A stretch of 64,000 bases of DNA from UBA830 sp038146925 (GTDB lineage Bacteria; Pseudomonadota; Alphaproteobacteria; MPNO01; UBA830), in NCBI GenBank assembly GCA_038146925.1, contig JAYQSP010000001.1:310001-374000 (forward strand), written 5' to 3'. Below, one piece after another: positions 50,161 through 59,014 of the stretch (positions are counted from its first letter, which is position 1; every line of letters starts with the position of its first letter). The notes under the pieces were generated by a model. It had not been told where the DNA came from. It was given only the letters and a program-made list of their open reading frames with translations, and did not search any database. The position numbers and the translations under genes are program-made.

Positions 50161-51174
50161 CTATCTCGTCATCAACATCGCGTCGTTCTTCGCATTGGCA
50201 TCCGTGTAGATGCCGACTTCCTTGTAGTACTTGGCCGCGCCCGGATGATACGGGACCGGGTTGTTGGCGGGCGTGATCGCGTTCTGCTTAGTGCCCCGCA
50301 GCGGCGGATAGTCTTTCTGCATCTGCGCCCAGTTGTCGTATATTGCTTTCGCCATCTGGTAGGCGTCCTCGTTGCTGACCTGGGTGCCGGCATTCAGATA
50401 GGAATCGAACGCGGCGATGGTGATGTCGCCCCGGACGAACGGCTTGCGTTTGCTGTTCTTTTCCTGAACCGAATACAGCCCGGCCATGCCTTTTCCGAGG
50501 AATTCGTCCGTGCCTTTGGGGCCGAGCGGAATAATCCGCAGGCCGCCCGGTACGGTGGCGTGGGCTTTGCGCATTGCCGGCATGCCGGTGGCGATCGGGG
50601 CAGCGTCGACGCGGCCCTGAACGACCATGCCGATACTGGCGACAACACCGCCGGAATCGACGGGCGTGACGTCGTTTTCGGTCAGACCCGCGGTGCTGAG
50701 GATGGTCCGGTTGGCCTGGCCGAGAGATACATTGGTCTTGAAGTTGACGACAACCCGTTTGCCTTTCAAGTCGGCAAGCGTTTTGATGCCGGAGCTTTCC
50801 TTGGTCATGTAGGCGTAGGGCAGAATCCAGACACGCGCGATGGCGCGCACGTTCTTGGTCGCCTTCTTGTAAGGCGCCACGGCGCTCCATGCCATGCCGG
50901 AATCGAGCGACGAATTCATGCCGAGGGTGATTTCGCCGGCTTCCATCAGCGGCAGGTAGACGGACGACCCTGCGTGCGGCTGCGCATTGGCGCGGACACC
51001 CATTTTTTCCTGAAACAGTTTGGCGAAGCCGCTCCCCAGCAGAAAGTAGACCGACCCCTGCGGATTGGTGCCGACAGTAATGCGTTTTAGTTTCGCGTCC
51101 GCGGCGCCGGCCGAGACGGTAAATGCGCCGACCGCCGCCGCAAAGACGGCAGATTTTAGGATGGTGGATTTCAT
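50161..51174 (-). CDS. TAXI-family TRAP transporter solute receptor
   Basis: A signal peptide (MKSTILKSAVFAAAVGAFTVSAGAADA) precedes a type-II periplasmic fold. TAXI features are TVGTNPQGSVYFLLGSGFAKLFQEKMG, NAQPHAGSSVYLPLMEAGEITLGMN and VNFKTNVSLGQANRTIL. The 337 residues are normal for the family. It delivers substrate to the fused permease 42 bases downstream. It heads the operon; AT-rich DNA lies upstream. Confidence 0.93.
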   Translation of the reverse strand: MKSTILKSAVFAAAVGAFTVSAGAADAKLKRITVGTNPQGSVYFLLGSGFAKLFQEKMGVRANAQPHAGSSVYLPLMEAGEITLGMNSSLDSGMAWSAVAPYKKATKNVRAIARVWILPYAYMTKESSGIKTLADLKGKRVVVNFKTNVSLGQANRTILSTAGLTENDVTPVDSGGVVASIGMVVQGRVDAAPIATGMPAMRKAHATVPGGLRIIPLGPKGTDEFLGKGMAGLYSVQEKNSKRKPFVRGDITIAAFDSYLNAGTQVSNEDAYQMAKAIYDNWAQMQKDYPPLRGTKQNAITPANNPVPYHPGAAKYYKEVGIYTDANAKNDAMLMTR

Positions 51175-51682
51175 GATTAACTCCCTAATTGTTCGTTTTT
51201 TAGAACTCGTTTTACGCTATTGAAAAAACCGTAGCATAGCGATGCGTTAAGCGTCCATATCGTTGAGTGTAATGGCATGTTCTGCTGATTTGGCCGGGCG
51301 GGCTCGGAACCGGGCGATGCGTTCGACGGTGGCAATCAGGGGTTTGGATCCGCTCGTTTCATACAGTTGAACCCTAGTCTCGCAAAAAATCTTCTTTTTC
51401 GTCACGAAGCAATAGATGCTCGACGAGCCGGCCACATTTTGGTTGATCGGTCCTGTTGGCGCGCATGTCGAAGAACCCGAAAGCCAGGAAAAGGCAGATA
51501 TTGCCATGCACATCGCCCCAGCTGGACAGCAGCCGCCAGTCGGTCAGAAATTCTTCGATATCTATATTACCCAGCGCGCCGAGACTGAAACCGAACGGGT
51601 AAAGCGATCTTTACCCGAACAGGAACAGGCAGACGTAGAACAGAAAAGCCATGTTATGCCCAGCTTTTGCTGGTCATAACGC
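51175..51682. other. 508-bp stretch without a supported gene
   Basis: I see no convincing gene. An 88-codon minus-strand frame (51247-51513) and an overlapping plus-strand frame lack family features. On the minus strand 51513-51660 hydrophobic runs change frame repeatedly, which may be a decayed membrane-protein gene. The upstream part of the TAXI operon promoter should lie in the right part near 51180-51240. Confidence 0.4.
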
Positions 51683-52138
51683 CTACTCTCCGTGACCCGA
51701 TAATCTGGTGAGTACCGTCATCGCCCGGTCACGTTCCTTTGCCGGCAGCGGTGAGAGTATTCTGGCTTGTGCACGCTCGGCGGCATCGAGCGCCGTCGAC
51801 AGCATGTCGCGCCCACGTTCGGTGATGAATAGCGCATTGGCGCGTTGGTCTTCTTTGGTCCGGGATTTCGAAATCAGGTCGCGATCGATCATCCGTTTCA
51901 GGACTTCCGTCAGGGTGCTACGATCAATGCCGCTCGCCTCGACCAGCGCGGTCTGGCTCATCCCCGGTGTCTTCAGAACGTTGACGAGGACCGCGAACTG
52001 ACGCGGGTTGGGGCCTTGTTCGCCGACCTCTTCAACGAACAGATCGACCGCGCGCTGCTGGCATAGCCGGATCAGGTGACCCGGTACATCCTGCAGCGAA
52101 AAATCTCGCAGCCTGTTTTCAAGCCTGTCGTCTAACAT
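51683..52138 (-). CDS. MarR-family transcriptional regulator
   Basis: This 151-residue winged-helix protein has the recognition helix region MSQTALVEASGIDRSTLTEVLKRMIDRDLISKSRTKEDQRANALFITERG. The ATG at 52138 gives the usual N-terminal helix; an extension to 52207 was rejected because it is not helical. It is divergent from the LLM oxidoreductase gene with a palindrome between them, so it probably represses that gene. Confidence 0.88.
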   Translation of the reverse strand: MLDDRLENRLRDFSLQDVPGHLIRLCQQRAVDLFVEEVGEQGPNPRQFAVLVNVLKTPGMSQTALVEASGIDRSTLTEVLKRMIDRDLISKSRTKEDQRANALFITERGRDMLSTALDAAERAQARILSPLPAKERDRAMTVLTRLSGHGE

Positions 52139-52231
52139 CGGCTCCGCACCAGTTGTTCCGATGCAAATCTTATGGACCGCCCATTGATCTGTACACGGAA
52201 TAATCATACCGCTAGAGTTCCGTCGCCGCGT

Positions 52232-52241
52232 TACAATTGTA
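52232..52241. promoter_or_regulatory. Palindromic operator candidate between MarR and LLM genes
   Basis: TACAATTGTA is a perfect 10-bp palindrome in the divergent intergenic region, 24 bases upstream of the LLM start at 52266. It fits a short MarR-type operator. The flanks extend the symmetry only weakly. Confidence 0.45.
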
Positions 52242-52265
52242 CGATAAAAATTCTGGGAGGCCGAT

Positions 52266-53318
52266 GTGGAATTCGGAATGCAGTTCTTTCCCGCCGTAGG
52301 GCCGGAGCAAAAGTCGGGACAACAATATTTCGACGAATGCCTGCGCCTGACCGAGCTGGCGGACGTTTACGGATACACCCACATCAGAACCGTCGAACAT
52401 TACTTTCACCCCTATGGCGGCTATAGCCCCAACCCGATCGTTTTCCTGGCGGCGGCGGCGCAGCGGACCAAGAAAGCCCGCATCGTCACCGGCGCCGTGC
52501 TGCCGGTTTTCAACAATCCGCTGAAACTGGCCGGGGAAATCGGCATGCTCGACGCGATGTCGGACGGGCGCACCGAAATCGGCTTCGCGCGAGCTTTCCT
52601 GCCGCACGAATACGACCGTTTCGGGATCGACCTCGATGAAAGTGTCGAACGTTTCGACGAAGGCATGGAACAGATCGAATTGCTGCTGACGGGTGAGAAC
52701 GTGTCGCACGACGGCCGGTTCCACCGTTTCCAGAATGTGACGTCGTTGCCACGTCCGACGCAGAAACCGCGCCCCAAATTCTGGACCGCCGCATTTACGA
52801 CGCCGGAGTCTTTTGAAAAGGCGGGTCGGGTCGGCAACTACATCATGGCGATTCCGATTGGCGGTTCGGCCATGGCAGAACTCATAGGCATCTACCGCGA
52901 AGCCTGGAATTCAGCAGGACACGTAGGTGAGGGCCGCGTAATGCTGGCCTTCCATATGCATTGTCACGAAGACGCGGACGAAGCTGCCCGTATCGCGCGC
53001 GATCCGCTCAATCGCTATCTCAAATCGCTGGTAGATGCGGCCAGCGACTGGATGGACGGAGCGGAGTCCGACAACTACAAGAACTACGGCAAGATGATCG
53101 CCGCGCTGGACGCCGAAACCTTCGAATCTCAGGTCGAAAAAGGCTCCGCCTGGATTGGAAAGCCGGAGGTTCTGATAGATCAGATTCGCGACTATAATGC
53201 CGATATCGGCGGGTTTGACGATGCTTCGCTGCAGGTCAATTTCAGCGACATGTCTTACGACGATGCCGAACGGTCTGTCAGACTGTTCGGCGAAAAAGTG
53301 ATGCCGGCGCTGGTCTGA
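52266..53318 (+). CDS. LLM-class flavin-dependent oxidoreductase
   Basis: This 350-residue luciferase-like monooxygenase has a TIM-barrel layout with MEFGMQFFPAVGP, THIRTVEHYFHPYGGYSPNPIVFLAAAAQRT and FWTAAFTTPESFEKAGRVGNY. The start is GTG at 52266, preceded by GGGAGG. Such enzymes use FMNH2 supplied by a partner reductase; none is adjacent. The neighbouring MarR probably controls it. Confidence 0.9.
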   Translation: MEFGMQFFPAVGPEQKSGQQYFDECLRLTELADVYGYTHIRTVEHYFHPYGGYSPNPIVFLAAAAQRTKKARIVTGAVLPVFNNPLKLAGEIGMLDAMSDGRTEIGFARAFLPHEYDRFGIDLDESVERFDEGMEQIELLLTGENVSHDGRFHRFQNVTSLPRPTQKPRPKFWTAAFTTPESFEKAGRVGNYIMAIPIGGSAMAELIGIYREAWNSAGHVGEGRVMLAFHMHCHEDADEAARIARDPLNRYLKSLVDAASDWMDGAESDNYKNYGKMIAALDAETFESQVEKGSAWIGKPEVLIDQIRDYNADIGGFDDASLQVNFSDMSYDDAERSVRLFGEKVMPALV

Positions 53319-53336
53319 GGTTCTTCGCGCCGCGCC

Positions 53337-53426
53337 CTATCCCCTGCCCGTCGGATACTCGACGAAATAGCTTTTCGTATGGGGGTTGAAGATTGGCTTC
53401 CCCACCACGGTCCCCGCGCTGCTCAC
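53337..53426 (-). CDS. Small frame, 29 residues, GTG start, coupled
   Basis: The frame begins with GTG overlapping the stop of the upstream small frame (GTGA) and encodes SSAGTVVGKPIFNPHTKSYF followed by VEYPTGRG. It has no recognised family. It may be a real peptide or the tail of a decayed gene. Confidence 0.2.
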   Translation of the reverse strand: MSSAGTVVGKPIFNPHTKSYFVEYPTGRG

Positions 53427-53533
53427 TTGTCACCGTGCAGCTGTTGTGTTGAACCGTTGGTCGCGATCGATGCCAGGACGAATGTCGCGCCCAGCGTAGC
53501 GGCTTTCCAGCGTGGACCGGTCATAAGATGCAT
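53423..53533 (-). CDS. Small frame, 36 residues, signal-peptide-like
   Basis: This frame starts at 53533 and encodes a hydrophobic N-terminus (WKAATLGATFVLASIATNG) like a small signal peptide or lipoprotein precursor without a lipobox Cys. It overlaps the next small frame by GTGA. Evidence is weak and expression is unproven. The remaining sequence between 53319 and 53653 shows nothing else. Confidence 0.2.
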   Translation of the reverse strand: MHLMTGPRWKAATLGATFVLASIATNGSTQQLHGDK

Positions 53534-53653
53534 GCGACAACTCTCAGACCTACACTGAATTACGATACTTGGAGTATATCCCGATATCGGATGTATGCTA
53601 GATAGCGACCAGGTCCACGCCACCGTAATCTTGTTCCTGCAGGTTCCGAATTT

Positions 53654-54634
53654 ATGAAAACGCTCGTCACCGGTGTCGCCGGCTTCATCGGCTTTCACAC
53701 CGCAAATCGATTACTTGATCGCGGCAGCGAAGTTGTCGGGATCGACTGCATGAACGATTATTACAGCGTCGAACTCAAAAACGCGCGGCTTGAACAGCTG
53801 CAGGCGCGCGACGGGTTTACGTTTCACAGGCTCGACTTGTCCGACCGCCGGGCTTACGAAGAAACTACGGCCGCTATCTCCGGCGTGACGCGCGCCATCC
53901 ACCTGGCGGCGCAGGCGGGCGTGCGGCATTCGGTCGAGCATCCCTTCGATTACGTTGACGCCAATCTCGTCGCTCATATGACTATTTTGGAGCTCTGCCG
54001 GCATCAGCCTGGCTTCGAGCATCTGGTTTACGCCAGCTCCAGCTCGGTGTACGGCGGCAACAAAAAGCTACCCTTCTCCGTCGATGACCGCACGGATGCG
54101 CCCGTATCGCTCTATGCCGCGACGAAGCGCGCCAACGAGCATATGAGTTATTCCTACGCCCATCTTTACGGCATTCCGCAGACCGGACTGCGTTTCTTTA
54201 CGGTCTATGGGCCCTGGGGCCGCCCAGATATGGCGTTGTATATTTTCGCCGACGCGATCATGAACGGCCGCCCGATAGAGGTGTTCAATCATGGCGACAT
54301 GAAACGCGATTTTACATTCGTCGACGATATCGTCACCGGCGTAGTGACGGCGCACGACAATCCAGCGCCTGCCGAAAACGGACCGCCGCACCGCGTCTAC
54401 AATATCGGGAACCATCGCCCCGAGCCACTGATGCGGCTGATCGGCATTCTCGAGGATACGCTCGGCCGCAAGGCGGAAACAATCATGAAGCCGATGCAGC
54501 TCGGTGACGTGAAGGAAAGCTTCGCCGACATTGACGCCATCCGGAAAGATCTTGGCTTTGAACCCGAGACCCCTATAGATGTTGGAGTGCCGAAATTCGT
54601 GGAATGGTTCAAGGCCTATAACGGCTACGAATAA
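53654..54634 (+). CDS. NAD-dependent nucleotide-sugar epimerase (UDP-glucuronate 4-epimerase-like)
   Basis: This 326-residue extended SDR has the dinucleotide motif TGVAGFIGFHTAN, the active-site Ser region VYASSSSVYGG and Y-x3-K in SLYAATKRANE. GIDCMNDYYSVELKNARL and RFFTVYGPWGRPDMAL are hallmarks of the UDP-glucuronate 4-epimerase/LpsL group. It provides UDP-galacturonate for surface glycans. The nearby WecB-like gene supports a polysaccharide role. Confidence 0.92.
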   Translation: MKTLVTGVAGFIGFHTANRLLDRGSEVVGIDCMNDYYSVELKNARLEQLQARDGFTFHRLDLSDRRAYEETTAAISGVTRAIHLAAQAGVRHSVEHPFDYVDANLVAHMTILELCRHQPGFEHLVYASSSSVYGGNKKLPFSVDDRTDAPVSLYAATKRANEHMSYSYAHLYGIPQTGLRFFTVYGPWGRPDMALYIFADAIMNGRPIEVFNHGDMKRDFTFVDDIVTGVVTAHDNPAPAENGPPHRVYNIGNHRPEPLMRLIGILEDTLGRKAETIMKPMQLGDVKESFADIDAIRKDLGFEPETPIDVGVPKFVEWFKAYNGYE

Positions 54635-54804
54635 AGCCGGGGTAAATTGACGGACCGGCCCTCTCTCTTTCCGACCTATTAGTCTTCCCGGTCTATCTGC
54701 GTTTGATTAGATACCCAGACGCGCCAACGAGGATGTACCCGCGCTCTGCAGCGGGCCTGCCCGTCTGGAGCAGCTGTCGGCTTGGATGTCCGTAATCGCC
54801 GATC

Positions 54805-55899
54805 CTAACCCAACCGCTTCCTGAGGTCTTCCAACACGCGGCCTGCCGTTTTGCCGTCCCAAAGATCCGGGCGCACGCCGCTTCGCCAGTTGCCGGCGAG
54901 GATGTCGTCGACGTATCTCTGCAGGTCGGTGATGGTCGCCAGCCGGTTGGTGCCTTCGGTCACGGTGATCGGCCGTTCGGTGTTTTCGCGCAGTGTCACG
55001 CAGGGGATGTCCAGATAAGTGGTCTCTTCCTGAATGCCGCCGGAGTCAGTGATAATCAGGGCGGCTTCGCGCACCAGTCCCATGAAACGGATGTAGTTGA
55101 TCGGCTCGCTGACATGGATGCCCGGCGCGGCCAGGAAATCGTCCAGCAGGCCGTGAGTTTCAAGGTTCTTTCGGGTGCGCGGATGCAGTGGAAAAAGCAG
55201 CGGCACTTTCGCCGCCGACTTCTTCAGGGCATCGACCAGCGGACCCAGGGTTTCCTTTGCATCCACGTTGCTCGGCCGGTGCAGGGTGACGATGCCGTAC
55301 CCCTTTTCGTCGAGGCCGAATGCCTCGCGCGGGCTTTCTGCTTCGATGCGCGGGCGCATCAGCTCGTAGGAATCAATCATCACGTTGCCAACCCGGGTAA
55401 TGCGCTCGGGTGCGACGCCCTCGGCCAGAAGGTTTTCGTCCCCGTCCGGCGACGGCGTCCAGAGAATGTCCGAGATGGAATCGGTCACGATCCGGTTGAT
55501 TTCTTCCGGCATGTCCCAGTCGCGGCTGCGCAGTCCGGCTTCCAGATGCGCCACCGGCAAGCACAATTTCTTGGCCGCCAGCGTGCAGGCAACGGTCGAG
55601 TTTACGTCGCCGACGACGATAGTCGCGGCCGGCGGCGCCTCTATCACGATTTTCTCGTATGCGATCATCACTGCGCCGGTCTGTTCCGCGTGCGTGCCGC
55701 TCCCGACTTCGAGATTGTAGTCCGGCGTCGGCAGGCTCAGGTCGTCGAAGAAACTATCCGACATGTTGGCGTCGTAGTGCTGGCCTGTATGCACGATCAG
55801 CGGTGTGCACCAGTCGGCCATAGACATCGCATGGTAAACCGGCGCGATCTTCATAAAGTTCGGCCGGGCGGCGGCGATCAGGTGGAAGATGCGGCGCAT
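54805..55899 (-). CDS. wecB: UDP-N-acetylglucosamine 2-epimerase (non-hydrolysing)
   Basis: It interconverts UDP-GlcNAc and UDP-ManNAc for surface glycans. The 364-residue GT-B-fold protein has AARPNFMKIAPVYHAM, VHTGQHYDANMSDSFF, VGDVNSTVACTLAAKKL, VAHLEAGLRSRD and TDSGGIQEETTYL. The ATG at 55899 gives MRRIFHLIAAARPNF; a TTG two codons earlier is also possible. It is convergent with the epimerase, separated by about 170 bases. Confidence 0.93.
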   Translation of the reverse strand: MRRIFHLIAAARPNFMKIAPVYHAMSMADWCTPLIVHTGQHYDANMSDSFFDDLSLPTPDYNLEVGSGTHAEQTGAVMIAYEKIVIEAPPAATIVVGDVNSTVACTLAAKKLCLPVAHLEAGLRSRDWDMPEEINRIVTDSISDILWTPSPDGDENLLAEGVAPERITRVGNVMIDSYELMRPRIEAESPREAFGLDEKGYGIVTLHRPSNVDAKETLGPLVDALKKSAAKVPLLFPLHPRTRKNLETHGLLDDFLAAPGIHVSEPINYIRFMGLVREAALIITDSGGIQEETTYLDIPCVTLRENTERPITVTEGTNRLATITDLQRYVDDILAGNWRSGVRPDLWDGKTAGRVLEDLRKRLG

Positions 55900-55998
55900 G
55901 CTCAATTCTGTTTTTTTCCGTATCCGTGAGGGGATAGGTTAGTTTCCCTGTCCGTGCAATACCCGCGAATGCGTTTGCTGTATCCGGGCATTGCCAGA

Positions 55999-56056
55999 CC
56001 TCTCCCCCCGGGGGACCACCTAAATGGATCGTCCCGCGGGCGGTCGGTAGGAGAGG
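55999..56056. repeat. C/G-rich inverted repeat beside wecB
   Basis: CCTCTCC (55999-56005) and GGAGAGG (56050-56056) are inverted arms around a GC-rich centre with further small palindromes. The composition resembles the repeats at 32757 and 62295, but overall similarity is only partial. Confidence 0.4.
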
Positions 56057-56089
56057 AGAGAGCCAGTGCGTTCTGTTTGAGCGGAGCAA

Positions 56090-56720
56090 TCAGTTATGTC
56101 CCGCGACGTCGGGAAGTAATTCCTGGAACAGTAGTTCCAGCGTGTAGATCCGGTTCAGGTGTGCGTTGTTTTTCACGCGGTGCATCCGGAAGAACCGGCG
56201 CACGAGCGGCATCCCGGTATCGATCCGCTCTGACAGATACCCTTCGTTCAGCCAGTGGGCACGGGGCGTCTGCTTGCGGATGTCAGCTAGAACGTCAGGC
56301 GCCGCAACTGCGGTGGCCGCATCAGCACCGCCAGGTCCGACAGCCGGCGTTTCAGAGGTGGCTCGGCGGCAAAGGAATTGCCGCAGTCCGACGGACACAC
56401 GGTCAGCGAAGGCCTGTTGGCCCGGATAAGCTGCGCCTCGAACAGGCCCGAATTCTTGTGTTTCAACGGCACGGCCAGAGCGTCCGCCGCGACGTTGGCG
56501 TTGATGAACGGCGTCTGCGACCCGCCCAGCTTTTTGTTGACGCTGATGTTCCGGCTCATCTAGAAGCGGCAGCGGTATGACGGATACAGCGCCTCTACTG
56601 TGCCGAGAGTGAACCGGTCGGGCTCCGCGCCGACCGCATGGCGCAGCTTGCGCGCCTTGTTCGCAATGTAACCCCCCTGTTGAAGGCGTCGCCGCGCCAG
56701 GCGGAACGTCCAGCCCTTGA
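56090..56720 (-). pseudogene. Decayed asparagine-synthase-like glycan biosynthesis gene
   Basis: On the minus strand an N-terminal portion (GGYIANKARKLRHAVGAEPD and RFTLGTVEALYPSYRCRF) hits a stop codon near 56561. It continues with LGGSQTPFINANVAADALAVPLKHKNSG, then shifts frame near 56290 to LADIRKQTPRAHWLNEGYLS and RFFRMHRVKNNAHLNRIYTL. The pattern resembles the C-terminal domain of asparagine-synthase-like proteins in polysaccharide clusters; the family call is tentative. At least one stop and one frameshift disrupt it. Confidence 0.5.
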
Positions 56721-56867
56721 CGGTTCTCTGCAGAACGTGTCACCGCTCTGCAGCGGGACGGAATGATCGAAAACATGAATGCTGCGCATGGCCGATTTCA
56801 AACAGAATACCCGTCTATATCGCGTCCAGAGTGGCTGCGCGCAACGAGATCGTTTCCAAAGCGCTTG

Positions 56868-56891
56868 TGATAATCCGTACACGGATTATCA
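56868..56891. promoter_or_regulatory. Perfect 24-bp palindrome upstream of gentisate dioxygenase
   Basis: TGATAATCCGT (56868-56878) and ACGGATTATCA (56881-56891) are exact inverted arms around AC. It lies 68 bases upstream of the gentisate dioxygenase start. The symmetry and location fit a MarR operator, probably for the regulator at 58037. Confidence 0.7.
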
Positions 56892-56959
56892 TCTTTTCAA
56901 GAGACGTAGCCGGGGATAGTGCTATCATAGGATCAAAACCCGTCGATGAGGATCGAGAA

Positions 56960-58012
56960 ATGAGCAGGGCTCTGCACGAAAAACCGGAACTGACGAACGC
57001 TCGCGCCGATTTTTACGGCCGCATGGGTGAACAGAATATGACGCCGCTGTGGGAAGTGTTGCACACACTTCTGTCAGAGGCGCCCGTGACCGAGGCTGTT
57101 CCCCACAAATGGGATTACGATCAGTGCCGGCCCTATATCATGGAATCGGCCGACATCATTTCCGCGGAAGAAGCCGAGCGCCGCGTCCTGGTTCTCGAGA
57201 ACCCGGGCCTGCAGGAGAAATCCTGCATCACCGAGGCGCTGTATGCCGGGTTGCAGCTGATCATGCCGGGCGAAGTTGCGCCGGCGCACCGCCATTCGCC
57301 CTGCGCGCTGCGCTTCATCGTCGAAGGCACCGGCGCCTATACCGCGCTTAACGGCGAAAAGGCCTATATGGAAGTTGGCGATCTGATCCTTACCCCGTCC
57401 TGGGTGTGGCACGATCACGGCCATGACGGAGACGTGCCGGTCGTCTGGCTCGACGGGCTCGATATTCCGCTGGTCCGTCACCTCGGCCCAGTCTTCGCGG
57501 AACCCTATCCGGAAGCCGAATTTCCGCAGGCACGTCCAACCGGCGACAACATGGCGCGCTACGGCGGCAACATGCGTCCGTTCGGGGACAGCACGACGTC
57601 GCAGAATTCGCCGGTGTTCCACTATCCTTACGTGAAGACCCACGAAACGCTGGAAAACCTGTCCAAGTCGGGCGACATCGACCCGCGTCATGGTTTCAAG
57701 CTCGAATACATCAATCCGACAACGGGCGGTCCGGTGATGCCGACCGTCGGCACCTATATGCAGAAACTGCCCAAGGGCTTTTCCGGCGATGCCTATCAGA
57801 CGACGGCGGCCTGGGTGTATCACTGCGTCGAAGGCTCCGGCAGCACGATCATCAACGGCCAGAAGATGACGTGGAAGGCCAAGGATACATTCGTCGTCCC
57901 CGCCTGGTACAAGCACGAACACCAGGCCGAGGAGGATTCCTTCCTGTTCAGCTTCACCGATCAGCCGGTGCAGCAGAAACTCGGCCTGTTCCGCGAAGGC
58001 GAAGCGGCTTAA
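56960..58012 (+). CDS. Gentisate 1,2-dioxygenase
   Basis: This 350-residue bicupin ring-cleavage enzyme opens gentisate to maleylpyruvate. The N-terminal cupin holds the probable iron ligands H110 and H112 (VAPAHRHSPCALRF) and H151 (WVWHDHGHDGD). The C-terminal cupin includes AAWVYHCVEGSGSTIINGQ. The ATG at 56960 follows a GAGG-containing segment; a longer frame upstream was rejected as unlike the family. It faces the aromatic-CoA operon convergently, and the palindrome at 56868 likely controls it. Confidence 0.92.
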   Translation: MSRALHEKPELTNARADFYGRMGEQNMTPLWEVLHTLLSEAPVTEAVPHKWDYDQCRPYIMESADIISAEEAERRVLVLENPGLQEKSCITEALYAGLQLIMPGEVAPAHRHSPCALRFIVEGTGAYTALNGEKAYMEVGDLILTPSWVWHDHGHDGDVPVVWLDGLDIPLVRHLGPVFAEPYPEAEFPQARPTGDNMARYGGNMRPFGDSTTSQNSPVFHYPYVKTHETLENLSKSGDIDPRHGFKLEYINPTTGGPVMPTVGTYMQKLPKGFSGDAYQTTAAWVYHCVEGSGSTIINGQKMTWKAKDTFVVPAWYKHEHQAEEDSFLFSFTDQPVQQKLGLFREGEAA

Positions 58013-58036
58013 AGAAGAATCTGCGGCGGCTGTCCT

Positions 58037-58507
58037 TCAGCCGCCGTAGAGCTTCCTCAACAGTTCGATGAGCCGGGCGCGTTCGTCGGGGCTCAGTTCC
58101 GCGGCCACGTCGTCTTCGTGGGCGATCGCCTGCTCCTTCAGCTCCGTCAACATGCCGGCCCCGGCGTCAGTGATGCGCAGCGCATGCGACCGGCGATCGG
58201 TCGGCGACACGTGACGTTCCACCAGGCCACGGTCCTCCAGCCGGTCGATGATCTGGACCAGTGTGGACCGGTCGAACCGTAATGCGTGGGCGATGGCGCT
58301 CTGGCTGATATCCGGGTTGGCCTCGATCAGCAGCAGCGTGCCGAACTGAGGCACGGAAATGCCTTCCTGACCGACCGTTGCGCCGAAATGCTGAAACAGG
58401 GCCAGTTGCGCGCAGCGGAGATTGAACCCGATCAGGTCGGGCAGTATACCCATGTCGATGTCGTTCCCGCGCTGGCCGGTATGGGTCTTTGGGCTTTCCG
58501 AAGTCAT
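58037..58507 (-). CDS. MarR-family transcriptional regulator
   Basis: This 156-residue winged-helix protein has the DNA-binding segment ISQSAIAHALRFDRSTLVQIIDRLEDRGLVERHVSPTDRRSHALRITDAG. It lies 11 bases after the thioesterase stop at the end of the operon and convergent to gentisate dioxygenase. It probably responds to an aromatic or acyl-CoA ligand and binds the 24-bp palindrome; both are inference. Confidence 0.9.
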   Translation of the reverse strand: MTSESPKTHTGQRGNDIDMGILPDLIGFNLRCAQLALFQHFGATVGQEGISVPQFGTLLLIEANPDISQSAIAHALRFDRSTLVQIIDRLEDRGLVERHVSPTDRRSHALRITDAGAGMLTELKEQAIAHEDDVAAELSPDERARLIELLRKLYGG

Positions 58508-58518
58508 ATCGACCCTGC

Positions 58519-58935
58519 TTATGCGAATATGCGTTTGAAGTCGTCCGGGATTTCGCCGGCCATCAGTTTGGTGTCGTCATCCGGGTCGAACATCCCCCAA
58601 ATGCGGACTTCCTTGCCCTCGACCGCCAACTCGCCGCCGTTCCAGATATTGTGCGTCACCGTGAAGCTTTTGCCGCCGAACCGGGAAACGAAGCTTTCGA
58701 CCTCCAGATCGTCGGTCCACCGGCAGCGGCCGCGGAAAGACGCCTGGGCGTCGACCAGCGGCAGTCCGGCGAGACCGTACCGTTCGATGACTACGTCATA
58801 GGGATGGCCGGCCGCGTCCAGCAGCGTGTGGGTGCCGATATCGAACCAGCGGAAATAGTTCGGGTAGAATGTCTGCCCCAGCGGGTCGCAATCCGCCCAC
58901 TCGGCGCGTGTCTGGTATCGGTTCGTAAACGGCAA
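58519..58935 (-). CDS. Hot-dog acyl-CoA thioesterase (4-hydroxybenzoyl-CoA thioesterase-like)
   Basis: The 138-residue hot-dog protein has the 4HBT-type active-site Asp17 in WADCDPLGQTFYPNYFRWFD and the central helix. It probably hydrolyses an aromatic acyl-CoA. In this operon it would release a free hydroxybenzoate-type acid from its CoA ester. It lies between the unknown helical protein (79-base gap) and the MarR gene. Confidence 0.88.
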   Translation of the reverse strand: MPFTNRYQTRAEWADCDPLGQTFYPNYFRWFDIGTHTLLDAAGHPYDVVIERYGLAGLPLVDAQASFRGRCRWTDDLEVESFVSRFGGKSFTVTHNIWNGGELAVEGKEVRIWGMFDPDDDTKLMAGEIPDDFKRIFA

Positions 58936-59014
58936 CGCGGTGCCTCCCCCTGTCTGCTTGGCGGGAAAGGCGGGAACCTATTCGGCCCCGTCCGCTAAAA
59001 CAAGGTATAACCGG

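Noticed and set aside
51247..51679. Overlapping frames on both strands between the TAXI receptor and MarR
   Set aside because: Neither shows a domain or clear start; the hydrophobic stretches switch frame, so at most a decayed gene.
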